In this document: positions 9,125 to 18,127 of the stretch, in pieces
Layout: each line of letters opens with the position of its first letter
Numbering within the stretch: the first letter of the stretch is position 1
NCBI RefSeq assembly: GCF_002160015.1
Contig: NZ_NFJT01000015.1
Coordinates: 1-64,000 of the forward strand
Reading direction: 5' to 3'
DNA: 64,000 nt
From: Anaerofilum sp. An201
Lineage (GTDB): Bacteria; Bacillota; Clostridia; Oscillospirales; Ruminococcaceae
Position numbers and translations under genes: made by a program
Notes under the pieces: generated by a model
The model's input: the letters and a program-made list of their open reading frames with translations, nothing else
Database searches by the model: none
Told to the model about the DNA's origin: nothing

Positions 9125-10363
9125 ATGAAACGCAAGGTTGTGATCACCGGCATCGGCGCCGTGACCCCCATCGGCAACACCGCCCCCGCCAGCTGGGCCG
9201 CCGCGAAGGCCGGCACATGCGGCATCGCCCCCATCACCCACTACGACACCTCCGCCCAGAAGGCCAAGCTGGCCGGTGAGGTGAAGGATCTGGACGTGGA
9301 ACAGTTCATCGACAAGCGCGAGGCCCGCAAGATGGACCGCGTGACCCAGCTGGCCATGGTGGCCGCCCACGAGGCCATGCAGGACAGCGGCCTTGTGATG
9401 GAAAACGAGGACGCCACCCGCTGCGGCGTGATCGTGTCCAGCGGCATCGGCGGGCTGAACACCATCGAGTTGGAGCACACCAAGGGCGAGCAGAAGGGCT
9501 TCGACCGCGTGTCCCCCTACTTCATCCCCATGGTCATCTCCAACATGCCCGCCGGCCACATCGCCATCCAGTACGGCTTCAAGGGGATGTGCAGCTGTGT
9601 GGTCACCGCCTGTGCCAGCGGCTCCAACGCCATCGGCGACAGCTTCCGCCAGATCCGCGACGGCTACGCCGACGTGATGCTGTGCGGCGGCACCGAGGCC
9701 TCCATCACCCCGCTGGGCGTGGGCGGCTTCACCTCGCTGAAGGCCCTGCACACCGGCACCGACCCCCTGCGCGCCTCCATCCCCTTCGACGCCGAGCGCA
9801 GCGGCTTTGTGATGGGCGAGGGCGCGGGCATCCTCATCCTGGAGGAGTACGAGCACGCCAAGGCGCGCGGCGCCCACATCTACGCCGAGCTGGCCGGCTA
9901 TGCCTCCAACTGCGACGCCCACCACATCACCGCGCCGGCCCCCGGCGGCGAGGGCGCCGCCCGCTGCATGAAGCTGGCGGTGGAGGACGCGGGACTGGCC
10001 CCCGAGGACATCGGCTACATCAACGCCCACGGCACCTCCACCCCGATGAACGACTCCTGCGAGACCGCCGCCGTCAAGACTGCCTTCGGCGACCATGCCC
10101 GCGCGCTGTGCATCAGCAGCACCAAATCCATGACCGGCCATCTGCTGGGCGCTTCGGGCGCGGTGGAGGCCATCTTCACGGCGCTGGCCGTCCGCGACGG
10201 CTTTGCGCCCCCCACCATCGGCTATCAGCAGCCCGACCCCGCCTGCGATCTGGACATCGTGCCCAACCACGGCCGCGCGGTGGCGCTGAAGGCCGCCGTA
10301 TCCAACAGCCTGGGCTTCGGCGGGCACAACGCCAGCCTGGTCATCACCAAATGGGAGGAGTGA
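9125..10363 (+). CDS. fabF: 3-oxoacyl-ACP synthase II
   Basis: A 412-residue elongating condensing enzyme. The nucleophile is Cys163 in [10 protein letters not shown], and the two active-site histidines are in [11 protein letters not shown] and [14 protein letters not shown]. The ATG at 9125 is chosen because AAAAGGAG lies just upstream and the protein then begins [15 protein letters not shown], the usual FabF start; further upstream in-frame starts lie inside fabG. Works with FabK, FabG and FabZ in the elongation cycle. Confidence 0.95.
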   Translation: MKRKVVITGIGAVTPIGNTAPASWAAAKAGTCGIAPITHYDTSAQKAKLAGEVKDLDVEQFIDKREARKMDRVTQLAMVAAHEAMQDSGLVMENEDATRCGVIVSSGIGGLNTIELEHTKGEQKGFDRVSPYFIPMVISNMPAGHIAIQYGFKGMCSCVVTACASGSNAIGDSFRQIRDGYADVMLCGGTEASITPLGVGGFTSLKALHTGTDPLRASIPFDAERSGFVMGEGAGILILEEYEHAKARGAHIYAELAGYASNCDAHHITAPAPGGEGAARCMKLAVEDAGLAPEDIGYINAHGTSTPMNDSCETAAVKTAFGDHARALCISSTKSMTGHLLGASGAVEAIFTALAVRDGFAPPTIGYQQPDPACDLDIVPNHGRAVALKAAVSNSLGFGGHNASLVITKWEE

Positions 10364-10368
10364 CAACG

Positions 10369-10794
10369 ATGCAGCTCGATTCCAATCAGATCCAGGAGAT
10401 CCTTCCCCACCGCTGGCCGTTCCAGATGGTGGACCGCATCACCGACTGCGAGCCGGGCAAATCGGCCAAGGGCATCAAGTGCGTGTCGGTGAACGAGGCG
10501 CAGTTCTGCGGCCATTTTCCCCAGTATCACGTGATGCCGGGGGTGCTGATCATCGAGGCGCTGGCCCAGGTGGGCGCGGTGGCGCTGCTGACGATGGACG
10601 AATTCAAGGGCAAGACGGTGTTTTTCGGCGGCATCAGGAACGCCCGCTTCAAGCAGCAGGTGCGTCCCGGCGACGTGCTGGTGCTGGAGTGCGAGCTGAT
10701 CAAGCTGCGCGGCAGCGTGGGCATCGGCAAGGGCGTGGCCACCGTGGACGGAAAAGTGGCGGCAATGGGCGAATTCACCTTTGCCGTGGGCTGA
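10369..10794 (+). CDS. fabZ: 3-hydroxyacyl-ACP dehydratase
   Basis: A 141-residue hot-dog-fold enzyme that removes water from 3-hydroxyacyl-ACP. [14 protein letters not shown] at the start and [20 protein letters not shown], with the catalytic histidine and glutamate, are diagnostic. The ATG at 10369 follows GGGAGGAG at 10353-10360. It starts five bases after the fabF stop. No FabA or FabM appears in the operon, which makes the origin of unsaturated chains an open question here. Confidence 0.95.
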   Translation: MQLDSNQIQEILPHRWPFQMVDRITDCEPGKSAKGIKCVSVNEAQFCGHFPQYHVMPGVLIIEALAQVGAVALLTMDEFKGKTVFFGGIRNARFKQQVRPGDVLVLECELIKLRGSVGIGKGVATVDGKVAAMGEFTFAVG

Positions 10795-10810
10795 TTTTTC
10801 ACCGCGGGTG

Positions 10811-10833
10811 TGGTATACTGGTCCTATCGGACC
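10811..10833 (+). promoter_or_regulatory. Extended -10 and small palindrome before the MarR gene
   Basis: TGG plus TATACT (10814-10819) forms an extended -10 with no clear -35. GGTCC TATC GGACC follows at 10820-10833, a perfect five-pair inverted repeat at the start site. It may give the regulator its own, possibly self-controlled, transcript. Confidence 0.4.
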
Positions 10834-10866
10834 GTCCATCCCGCACCGCAAAGGAGCATCCCCATC

Positions 10867-11337
10867 ATGCTGAAAGCGAGTTTCGCACAAATCTACACCA
10901 AGTTCAAGATGCACTTTTACCGCCAGGTATTTTCCCGGTTCCAGAGCCGCGAGGCCACGCTGACCACCGTGGAGACCTTCTGCATGGAGATCATCCAGGC
11001 GCTGAACAAGCCCACCATCAACGAGTTCGCCAGCTTCATCCAGATCTCACCCCCCAACGCGGCCTACAAAGTGAACAGCCTGATCCAGAAGGGGTATCTG
11101 GAGAAGGTGCGCTCCGAAAGCGACCGCCGGGAGTACCATCTGTGCCCCACGCCGAAATACTACGAGTATTATAATGTGAGTTACGCCTATCTGGATACGG
11201 TGATCGACCGCATCCAGCAGCGCTTCTCCCCCGAGGAGATCGCCCGGCTGACCGAGATGCTGGACATCGTCTGCAACGAGCTGATGCCCGAGATCCCGCT
11301 GCCCGCCGAGGCCGGCAAAGACAACCCCATCGTGTGA
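10867..11337 (+). CDS. fabT: MarR-family transcriptional regulator, FabT-like
   Basis: A 156-residue winged-helix protein. The DNA-binding part spans about residues 35-100, with the recognition-helix region ISPPNAAYKVNSLIQKGYLEKV and the wing SESDRREYHL; flanking helices form the dimer interface. Its position as the last gene of the acc-fab operon fits FabT, the MarR-type repressor of fatty-acid genes in streptococci that senses acyl-ACP. ATG 10867 follows AAAGGAG. The symbol is assigned on context as well as family, and the ligand is unknown. Confidence 0.7.
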   Translation: MLKASFAQIYTKFKMHFYRQVFSRFQSREATLTTVETFCMEIIQALNKPTINEFASFIQISPPNAAYKVNSLIQKGYLEKVRSESDRREYHLCPTPKYYEYYNVSYAYLDTVIDRIQQRFSPEEIARLTEMLDIVCNELMPEIPLPAEAGKDNPIV

Positions 11338-11410
11338 CGCATTTTGTGCACACGCCCCCTTTTTCGGCAAAATACCGGTTTTTTTGTGTGGTATTTGTAC
11401 AAAAGCCACC

Positions 11411-11440
11411 TTGACGCAGCTTTTGTGCCGATGCTATAAT
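11411..11440 (+). promoter_or_regulatory. Promoter of the YbjN-like gene
   Basis: TTGACG (11411-11416), an 18-base spacer and TATAAT (11435-11440) preceded by TGC, an extended -10. It is separate from the fab operon and should give strong expression. Confidence 0.7.
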
Positions 11441-11498
11441 GAAAGCCCACCCCAAACGGGGCGGCTTGGCTTCACACACATCAAAAGGGGGTTTTGTT

Positions 11499-11924
11499 AT
11501 GTTGTCTTCCACCCGCGCCTTCACCGAGCTGCTGGATGCAAAGAACTTCAGTTACCGCGACCTCGGTCCCACCAGTTCCGGCCGCGACGGTCTGTCCGTC
11601 GGCATCGGCGGTGAGAATATGTCCGGCGTCACCATCCGCTTCTTCTTCGACACAGACTGCCACGGCGCCGGCCTGCGTGTGTTCGACATCCTCAAGTTCA
11701 CCGACGAACAGCGCCCCAAGATCCTGGAGACCATCAACAAGCTGAACCAGGACTACCGCTTTGTCAAGTTCTGCGCACAGGACGACGACAACACCGTGCA
11801 GATGGAGATGGACCTCATCTTCCGCGACAACGATGTGGCGGAGATCTGCGAGGAGGCCATGGTCCGCGCCTACCAGATCTGCGACGACGCCTACCCCACC
11901 CTGATGAAGGCGCGCTGGAGCTGA
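11499..11924 (+). CDS. YbjN-domain protein of unknown function
   Basis: A 141-residue soluble protein without signal peptide or membrane segment. The fold pattern (a short N-terminal helix, paired strands such as GVTIRFFFD and TVQMEMDLIF, and a C-terminal helix) resembles the YbjN/type III chaperone-like family; that assignment is by overall pattern and is tentative. ATG 11499 is taken because it follows the promoter and the protein is acidic and compact from there; an upstream in-frame ATG at 11439 lies directly on the -10 box and cannot be transcribed from this promoter. It is a single-gene unit closed by the terminator at 11948-12007. Confidence 0.6.
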   Translation: MLSSTRAFTELLDAKNFSYRDLGPTSSGRDGLSVGIGGENMSGVTIRFFFDTDCHGAGLRVFDILKFTDEQRPKILETINKLNQDYRFVKFCAQDDDNTVQMEMDLIFRDNDVAEICEEAMVRAYQICDDAYPTLMKARWS

Positions 11925-11947
11925 TCCTGCGCCATCCATAACGAGAC

Positions 11948-12007
11948 AAGCCCTCTGTTTTTCCACATCCATGCGGATGTTTGTGGAAAACAGAGGGCTT
12001 CTTTTTG
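11948..12007. terminator. Bidirectional terminator
   Basis: AAGCCCTCTGTTTT pairs with AAAACAGAGGGCTT across a loop that itself contains a short ATCC/GGAT stem, followed by CTTTTTG. It separates the plus-strand YbjN-like gene from the converging minus-strand sugar operon and can serve both. Confidence 0.8.
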
Positions 12008-12010
12008 TTT

Positions 12011-12346
12011 TTACAGATAAAATATCAGGATACCGGCCAAAATCAGGGCGTTGCCGGCCAGCTTGCGGCGGGTGATGCGCTCGCCCAGGAACACCCGGCT
12101 GAGCACCAGCACGAACACATAGCCCAGCGCCTCGATGACCGGGGCGTTTTTGAAATCCGCGCCCGAAAAGGCGGCCACCGTCAGCAGCGTGCTGCACAAA
12201 AGCAGCCCGTAGCCGGTGAGGACAAAGGGATTGCAGTATTCAAAAAACCAGTTCTTGTGCGGGCGGTTTGCCCCCGCTTTGAGGATGATCTGGCTGACCG
12301 ACGCCAGCGCCACCGACGCGGCCAGCAGCCACAGGTATTCATTCAT
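12011..12346 (-). CDS. Small DMT-family membrane protein, ArnF/ArnE-like flippase subunit
   Basis: A 111-residue protein with four predicted membrane helices (about residues 3-22, 42-63, 70-88 and 92-110). The last pair carries VFLGERITRRKLAGNALILAG, the EamA/small-multidrug-type signature seen in ArnE, ArnF and related paired transporters. It is the last gene of the aminosugar operon and overlaps the similar gene upstream by eight bases. A role as half of a heterodimer that flips a polyprenyl-phosphate sugar is inferred from the pairing and the lipid-sugar transferase next to it. Confidence 0.7.
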   Translation of the reverse strand: MNEYLWLLAASVALASVSQIILKAGANRPHKNWFFEYCNPFVLTGYGLLLCSTLLTVAAFSGADFKNAPVIEALGYVFVLVLSRVFLGERITRRKLAGNALILAGILIFYL

Positions 12347-12686
12347 CGCTGTTCACCAGCAGGGTGCCGCACAGCACCACCGCAACCCCCACCAGATTTT
12401 TCACCGTCACCGTCTCGTGGAACACCAGCGCGGCGGCGATCATGCTCCACACAATGCCCACCGCGCGGTTGGCATAGGCCATCGAGACCGGCGCGCGCTT
12501 GAGGATCTGCTGCCACACCACCGCGTACACCGCCAGCAGCAACAGCTCGGCGCCGTACAGCGCGAAAAAGGCAGGCGAACCGAACGGGCGCCCGGCCGCC
12601 AGCTTTGCGGTGACGCTGCTGAGGGTGTACAGCAGCACCGCCGCCTGCAAAACGGCGATCAGCCCCAGCTTTTTTGCCTTATCCAT
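12339..12686 (-). CDS. Small DMT-family membrane protein, ArnE-like flippase subunit
   Basis: A 115-residue protein with four predicted membrane helices and the ALVFHETVTVKNLVGVAVVLCG segment that matches the second EamA half-motif of its partner. ATG at 12686 (MDKAKKLG) is chosen because it overlaps the glycosyltransferase stop by eight bases, the same coupling used between this gene and the next; longer starts would run well into that gene. With the 111-residue neighbour it forms the two-subunit arrangement known from ArnE/ArnF. Confidence 0.7.
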   Translation of the reverse strand: MDKAKKLGLIAVLQAAVLLYTLSSVTAKLAAGRPFGSPAFFALYGAELLLLAVYAVVWQQILKRAPVSMAYANRAVGIVWSMIAAALVFHETVTVKNLVGVAVVLCGTLLVNSDE

Positions 12687-13635
12687 CGGTCTCCTCCGTC
12701 GTCTCGCGCACCACATACTGCGGCGAATTGTTCATGCAGATGTACATGCGGCCGATGTATTCGCCCGCCATGCCCAGCATCACCAGGATGATGCCGCACA
12801 AAAACAGCAGCATCGCCATCAGCGAGCTGTATCCCATCGGCACGTCGCTGTACAGAAAGTGCTGCACGATGGTGACCAGCATATAGAGGAATCCCCCCGC
12901 CGCGCACACCACGCCGGTGATGGACGAGATGCGCAGCGGGATGATGCTGAAGGCGGTGAACCCGTTCAGCCACAGGCCCAGCAGCTTGGAAAAGTTGTAG
13001 CCGGACTCCCCCTTTTCGCGGCTGCGGTGGGTCACCGGCACATTGACGATGCGGGAAAAGGCCCGCAGGATCAGCCCTTCGGTGTAGGCATACGGGCCGG
13101 TGTAGCGGCAGATCTCCTCCACCACCCGCCGGCGCATCGCGAAAAAGCTGGTGATCTCCAGCCCCTTGGGCTTGTGCAGGAAAAAGCGCAGCATCGTCTC
13201 GTTCATCCAGCTGCCGAAGTTGCGGAAGGCCGAGTGCTGCTTGTGGTTCCACAGATAGGAGGCATACACCACGTCCACCTCGTCGGTGAGCGCGTCCAGC
13301 AGGCTGAACACCTCGCAGGCGGGGGTCTGGCCGTCGTCGTCCAGGCAGACCACCGTCCTGCCCCGGCTGGCGCGCAGCCCCGCCATGATGGCGGCCTGCT
13401 GGCCGAAATTCTTGGCCAGGCAGATGCCCTGCACACGGGGGTCGGCCTGGGCCAGCGCGCGGATGACGCGGTAGACGTCGTCGGGGGAGCCGTCGTTCAC
13501 CAGCACCACCTCATAGGATACCGCAGGCCGGGCGGACATGGTGGTGCGGATCTCCTCCACCACCTCCCCGATCGTTTCCTGCGAGCGATAGCACGGGATG
13601 ACAAAGCTGACATCCGGCTGTACAGATCGATTCAT
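12679..13635 (-). CDS. Polyprenyl-phosphate glycosyltransferase, family GT2 (ArnC/GtrB/CsbB type)
   Basis: A 318-residue membrane-anchored enzyme that would move a sugar from a nucleotide donor to undecaprenyl phosphate. The GT-A domain is at about residues 8-230, with VSFVIPCYRSQETI, VLVNDGSPDD and the metal-binding LDDDGQTP. Two C-terminal membrane helices (about 240-262 and 275-298) are characteristic of the DPM1/ArnC/GtrB group. The ATG at 13635 overlaps the ATP-grasp stop by four bases. Followed directly by two small flippase-like proteins, which supports a lipid-linked sugar product. Confidence 0.85.
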   Translation of the reverse strand: MNRSVQPDVSFVIPCYRSQETIGEVVEEIRTTMSARPAVSYEVVLVNDGSPDDVYRVIRALAQADPRVQGICLAKNFGQQAAIMAGLRASRGRTVVCLDDDGQTPACEVFSLLDALTDEVDVVYASYLWNHKQHSAFRNFGSWMNETMLRFFLHKPKGLEITSFFAMRRRVVEEICRYTGPYAYTEGLILRAFSRIVNVPVTHRSREKGESGYNFSKLLGLWLNGFTAFSIIPLRISSITGVVCAAGGFLYMLVTIVQHFLYSDVPMGYSSLMAMLLFLCGIILVMLGMAGEYIGRMYICMNNSPQYVVRETTEETDG

Positions 13636-14810
13636 GCGTTTCCTTCCTTCACCACAAGATCCAGTTCTTCCCCCGCAAGGCCGCAGAGGGCGGCCGCCTG
13701 CCGGGCGGTGGGGGCCGCCGCCACAAAATAGCCGTACCGTCCGGCGCTGTCCTGCACGTCGCTTTGCTGGGGCACCGAGTTCACCTGCGCGGCCCGGAGC
13801 GCTTCGGGATGCTTGCGGCGCAGTGTTTTGAGCAGATCCAGCTCCTGCTGGTTGAACACGAACCGCACCGCCGCGCCGCCCGTCTGGCCGGGCTTCAGCT
13901 CCAGCGGCAGGCCCAGCGCGGTGTCCAGCAGATAGCCGGTGTAGTCGTGCCCGGTGGACAGGGGCACCAGATGGGTGCCGATGAAATCGCCGCCCATCCG
14001 CGCGCCGATCTCCATGATGCACAGGCGGCCGTCGGGCGAGAGGCGGAATTCCGAATGGCTGGCCCCGCTGCGGATGCCCAGCACATCCAGCGCCCGCGCC
14101 AGCACCGCCTTCACCGCGCGCTGCGCCTGCTCCGACAGGCCGGACGGCTGCAGGTGCCCGGTCTCGATGAAGTGGGGCGCGCCGGTGGTGAATTTGCGGG
14201 TGAAGGCGAGGAAATGGTGGCTGCCGTCCTGGCTGATGCCCTCGCAGCTGAACTCCATCCCCTCAAAATATTCCTCCACGATCGCCTTTTTTTCAAAGCT
14301 GGCCGCCACCGCCGCACGCACGGCGCCCGGCAGCTGGGCCGGGGTGTCCACCCGGCAGACCCCGCGGCTGCCCGAGCGGTCGGTGGGCTTGACGATCAGC
14401 GGGAAGCGCAGGCCCTGGGGCACCTTGTCCCCGTCGGCCAGCGCAAAGCCAGGCACCGGCAGGCCGGCCCGGGCCAGCGCGCGGCGCATCGCGTATTTGT
14501 TGGTGCAGCACAGGGTGGTGTCGGGCGGATTGCCCGGCAGGCCCAGCGCCGCCGCCACCTCGTTCACCGTTTTCACGGCCAGGTCGCTGCCCGCGGTCAC
14601 CACGGCATCCGGTGCGATCCCGCGGCATTTGGCCAGGATCTGCCCGGTCTCGGTGATGCTGATGGGATAGAACTCATCGGCGTAGGGGCGCGCCACCGCG
14701 CCCTCCTCCCAGGCGAACACATGGGTCCTGTACCCGCGGCTGCGCGCTTTCAGCACCAGCGGCAGCTGGTATTCGTTGGCCCCGATGACCACCACATTTT
14801 TCTGCGGCAT
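13632..14810 (-). CDS. ATP-grasp ligase of unknown substrate
   Basis: A 392-residue protein with an N-terminal pre-ATP-grasp domain (NVVVIGANEYQLPLVLKARSRG) and an ATP-grasp fold. Visible ATP-grasp elements are FPLIVKPTDRSGSRGV with the phosphate-binding loop, IVEEYFEGMEFSCEG, and the metal site MEIGARMGGDF. Such enzymes activate a carboxylate as acyl phosphate and join it to an amine or thiol. It lies between the aminotransferase that creates a sugar amine and the lipid-sugar transferase, so amide formation on the sugar 4-amine is a reasonable hypothesis but not shown. It starts 39 bases after the aminotransferase stop. Confidence 0.75.
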   Translation of the reverse strand: MPQKNVVVIGANEYQLPLVLKARSRGYRTHVFAWEEGAVARPYADEFYPISITETGQILAKCRGIAPDAVVTAGSDLAVKTVNEVAAALGLPGNPPDTTLCCTNKYAMRRALARAGLPVPGFALADGDKVPQGLRFPLIVKPTDRSGSRGVCRVDTPAQLPGAVRAAVAASFEKKAIVEEYFEGMEFSCEGISQDGSHHFLAFTRKFTTGAPHFIETGHLQPSGLSEQAQRAVKAVLARALDVLGIRSGASHSEFRLSPDGRLCIMEIGARMGGDFIGTHLVPLSTGHDYTGYLLDTALGLPLELKPGQTGGAAVRFVFNQQELDLLKTLRRKHPEALRAAQVNSVPQQSDVQDSAGRYGYFVAAAPTARQAAALCGLAGEELDLVVKEGNA

Positions 14811-14849
14811 GAAACATTCACCTCTGTTTGCTGTGAAATCGGCCAGGAA

Positions 14850-15983
14850 TCACCTTCCTGCGTAGAAGTCGTACACGCCCTGCACCACGGCATCGGCGTC
14901 GGCGCGCGCAAGGCCGTTGTACAGCGGCAGACGCACCAGGCGGTCGCTCTCGGCGGTGGTGAAGCGGTCCTCGCCGGCAAACCGGCCGAATTTGCGCCCG
15001 GCCGGCGACGAGTGCAGCGGCACATAGTGGAACACCGCCTGGATCCCGCGCTGCTTCAAAAAGGCGATCAGCGCGGTGCGCTCGGCGAGATCCCGCGTTT
15101 TGATGTAGAACATATGAGCGTTGTGGGTGCAGTGGGCCGGGATGGCGGGCAGGGCGATCCTCTCCCGCGCGGCCAGCTCGGACAGCTGGGCGTGATAGTA
15201 GTTCCAGCTGTCCATCCGGGCGGCGGCGAGGGCGGGGGCCTCCTCCAGCTGGGCCCACAGATAGGCGGCGTTCAGGTCGCTGGGCAGGTAGCTGGAGCCC
15301 TTGTCCACCCAGGTGTATTTGTCGATCTGGCCGCGGAAAAACTTGGAGCGGTTGGTGCCCTTTTCCCGCAGGATCTCGGCCGGTTCGATCCAGCTTTCGT
15401 CCCGCAGCAGCAGCGCGCCGCCCTCGCCCATCGAGAAATTCTTGGTCTCGTGGAAGGAGACGGTGCCGAAATCGCCCAGCGTGCCCAGCGGCCTGCCCTT
15501 ATACCGGCTGCCCACCGCCTGGGCGGCGTCCTCCACCACATACAGGTTGTGGCGGCGGGCGATGTCCAGGATGGCGTCCATCTCGCAGCCCACGCCCGCA
15601 TAGTGCACCGGCGCGATGGCGCGGGTGCGGGGGGTGACGGCCTGCTCCACCAGCGTCTCGTCCAGGTTCATCGTGTCGGGGCGGATGTCCACAAACACGC
15701 AGGTCGCGCCGCGCATCACGAAGGCGTCGGCGGTGGAGCAGAAGGTGAAGCTGGGCAGGATCACCTCGTCGCCGGGATGGATGTCGCACAGCAGCGCCGC
15801 CATCTCCAGCGCGTGGGTGCAGCTGGTGGTGAGCAGCGCGCGCGCCGCGCCGGTGTCGGCCTCCAGCCAGCGGCTGCACAGGCGGGTGTATTCGCCGTCG
15901 CCGCAGATCTTGTGGGCCTCCACCGCCCGCTGCATATATGCAAACGCCTTCGGCGCAAAGGGGGGCTGGTTGAAATGGATCAT
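14850..15983 (-). CDS. rffA: dTDP-4-amino-4,6-dideoxygalactose transaminase
   Basis: A 377-residue PLP enzyme of the DegT/DnrJ/EryC1/StrS family. It matches E. coli RffA/WecE through its whole length: the start FNQPPFAPKAFAYM, GDEVILPSFTFCSTADAFV, the PLP lysine Lys181 in SFHETKNFS, REKGTNRSKFFRGQIDKYTWVD and AHMFYIK are shared patterns, and E. coli RffA is 376 residues. It converts dTDP-4-keto-6-deoxyglucose to dTDP-4-amino-4,6-dideoxygalactose using glutamate. Start ATG 15983 overlaps the stop of the preceding membrane protein by four bases. No rmlA or rmlB lies in the window, so the precursor must come from elsewhere. Confidence 0.9.
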   Translation of the reverse strand: MIHFNQPPFAPKAFAYMQRAVEAHKICGDGEYTRLCSRWLEADTGAARALLTTSCTHALEMAALLCDIHPGDEVILPSFTFCSTADAFVMRGATCVFVDIRPDTMNLDETLVEQAVTPRTRAIAPVHYAGVGCEMDAILDIARRHNLYVVEDAAQAVGSRYKGRPLGTLGDFGTVSFHETKNFSMGEGGALLLRDESWIEPAEILREKGTNRSKFFRGQIDKYTWVDKGSSYLPSDLNAAYLWAQLEEAPALAAARMDSWNYYHAQLSELAARERIALPAIPAHCTHNAHMFYIKTRDLAERTALIAFLKQRGIQAVFHYVPLHSSPAGRKFGRFAGEDRFTTAESDRLVRLPLYNGLARADADAVVQGVYDFYAGR

Positions 15984-18067
15984 ACGGCATCGTCCTTTCC
16001 TTCGGGCAGCTGGTAGATGCGCACCGTGTCGCTGGTGAAGACGCAGGGCAGAAATTGCAGCCCCTCTTCGCTGCCTTCCTTCATCTGGCTGCTGTACACG
16101 AGATAGTCCACCCCGTGCTTTTCGCACAGCTCCAGCACCGTTTCGGGGGAGGAAGCGGGATCGAAGATCGCGGCGTTGTCGGCCTTGCGCTCGTCCACCC
16201 ACATCCAGGGCGCGGTGTCGGCCACATAGGTGTAGCCCTCCAGGATCGCCTGCCGCCCCGAGAGGGCGGTGTAGAAGTTGGAGATGCCGTCGCCGTGCAG
16301 GTTGTCGCTGTGGATGCGGTTGGTGGCAAAGCGGATGGAGGGGTCGGTGTTGTCCCGCAGCCAGAGGGCGGCGGCCTCGTCGTCGGTGTTCATCACGGTG
16401 TCGTAGGGGTATTTCTCCAGCACGCCCACGTCACGCAAAAAATACCGCGCGCCGCTGCCGAACACATGCACATAGTAGAACATCGCGGTCACCGCGCCGA
16501 CCGCCGCGCCAAACAGCGCCAGCTTTTTCAGCCAGCCGCGGTGCAGACGGTCCACCCCGTCCACCGCCAGCAGCGTGAGGAAGAACAGCGCCAGCAGGAA
16601 GAAATACACCTGGCTGAAATGCGGGTGGCGGAAGATGAAGAAGGCGAGCAGCCCGCCCAGGGCGCAGGCGTTGGCCAGCAGCCGTCCGGCGTCCAGCTTC
16701 CAGAAGCGGCGCGCGTCGGCCGCCAGACCGGCCAGCCACGGGATAAACAGCGCCGGAGCCATCAGAGCGGTCTGCACCACCCACAGCACCGGGGCCACCT
16801 TGGCCGACAGGCCGTACCGGATGCCGTCCAGCCAGCTGAGCACCGCCGCCAGCGGCGTGCGGGAGACCGAATCGGTGAAACTGAGCATCATGCCGCCGTT
16901 CGCGCCCGCGCTGAACAGCGCCATATACAACACGCCGAAGGCGGCGGCCATGCCGGCAAACAGCGCCAGCGCCTTCAGCCCCGCTTTGCGGCGGGGGACC
17001 AGGAACACCAGCGAGGCCGCGCACCCGGCCAGCAGGAGGCCGCCCACCGGGCCTTTTGCCACGGTGAGCATCACAAAGGCGCAAAGGGTGGCCGCCAGCT
17101 GTATCCAGCCCACCTTGAAGTTCTGCCGAGCGGCCAGCAGCCACATCCCGGCGAAGATGCACAGAAAGACGGTGGCGGTGGTCTGGCTGGTGATGTTGGT
17201 GAGCAGATGGGTGATGTTGGTGTTGCCGAAAACCGACAGGCCGTTCGGCAGGATGGTCCACAGGCCGGCGCACCCGAAGCAGAACAGGCCGAACACGAAC
17301 AGCAGGTTCTTGCGCAGCACCCGCCCGTAGAACACCTGGCTGAACCGGTAGAGGCAGACGATCAGCGCCGCCAGCATGGCCGGCTGCAGATAGAAGGCCA
17401 GCACCTGGTAGCAGTCCTGCCCGCTGACAGTGGACAGCGCCGCGCACAGCAGCTCGGTGAGATAATGGTAGGCCAAACGGACGTTATAAAACCGGATCTC
17501 CTGCGGAGGGAAGGCGATCTGGAAGCTCTTGGCGTTGCCCACCAGATACAGCAGGTCCTGGTCGATCAGCACATCGCCGGCGCGGGAAGGCAGCGCGTAT
17601 TTGATCACCGCCGCAAAGGCGTTCGCCGCCACCAGAAAGGAGAACAGCAGCGCCAGCAGGCGGCGGTGGGGCGCCTGCCACACCCGGCGCGGGGAGACGA
17701 ACCGTCCGCCTCCGCTGCGCCAGGCGCACACCGCCAGGATGCTCAGCACCAGCGGCACGCCGCGCACCAGCCACAGCGCGTCCAGCCGCACCGACACACA
17801 GTAGGCGCAGGCCAGAAACCCGCTGCCCAGCAGGATGACCAGCGGGGCGCGGAAGCCGGGCATTGCCCGGTCCAGCCCCGAAAGCCGGGCCAGCTGCATG
17901 CCCGGCAGCACAATGTACAGCGCGATCGCCAGCCAGAAGATCACCAGCCCGCCCACGCTGCCGCCGGCCCATACGGCCAGCGCCGCATACACCGCCAGGC
18001 AGACCGCGCACAGGGCAGCCGCCGTTTTGGGAAATCCACGGTAGATCCGCAGTATCCGTTCTTTCAT
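15980..18067 (-). CDS. Large multi-pass membrane protein, GT-C glycosyltransferase type
   Basis: A 695-residue protein with about twelve or thirteen hydrophobic helices in residues 12-540 and a soluble C-terminal part (about 545-695). An extracytoplasmic loop carries LIDQDLLYLVGNAKSF, a D-x-D acidic pair followed by an aromatic helix start, as in GT-C enzymes that use polyprenyl-phosphate sugars. The C-terminal domain (AALWLRDNTDPSIRFATNR) resembles that of GT39/YfhO-like proteins. ATG 18067 follows AGGATAGG. It heads the aminosugar operon and is the likely transferase that puts the flipped sugar on an outside acceptor. The acceptor is unknown and family placement is by pattern. Confidence 0.65.
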   Translation of the reverse strand: MKERILRIYRGFPKTAAALCAVCLAVYAALAVWAGGSVGGLVIFWLAIALYIVLPGMQLARLSGLDRAMPGFRAPLVILLGSGFLACAYCVSVRLDALWLVRGVPLVLSILAVCAWRSGGGRFVSPRRVWQAPHRRLLALLFSFLVAANAFAAVIKYALPSRAGDVLIDQDLLYLVGNAKSFQIAFPPQEIRFYNVRLAYHYLTELLCAALSTVSGQDCYQVLAFYLQPAMLAALIVCLYRFSQVFYGRVLRKNLLFVFGLFCFGCAGLWTILPNGLSVFGNTNITHLLTNITSQTTATVFLCIFAGMWLLAARQNFKVGWIQLAATLCAFVMLTVAKGPVGGLLLAGCAASLVFLVPRRKAGLKALALFAGMAAAFGVLYMALFSAGANGGMMLSFTDSVSRTPLAAVLSWLDGIRYGLSAKVAPVLWVVQTALMAPALFIPWLAGLAADARRFWKLDAGRLLANACALGGLLAFFIFRHPHFSQVYFFLLALFFLTLLAVDGVDRLHRGWLKKLALFGAAVGAVTAMFYYVHVFGSGARYFLRDVGVLEKYPYDTVMNTDDEAAALWLRDNTDPSIRFATNRIHSDNLHGDGISNFYTALSGRQAILEGYTYVADTAPWMWVDERKADNAAIFDPASSPETVLELCEKHGVDYLVYSSQMKEGSEEGLQFLPCVFTSDTVRIYQLPEGKDDAV

Positions 18068-18127
18068 GATCCTATCCTCCGCCGCGGCGCATCGCGCCGC
18101 GTTGTTCCACTGCATTCTTTGTACTTT

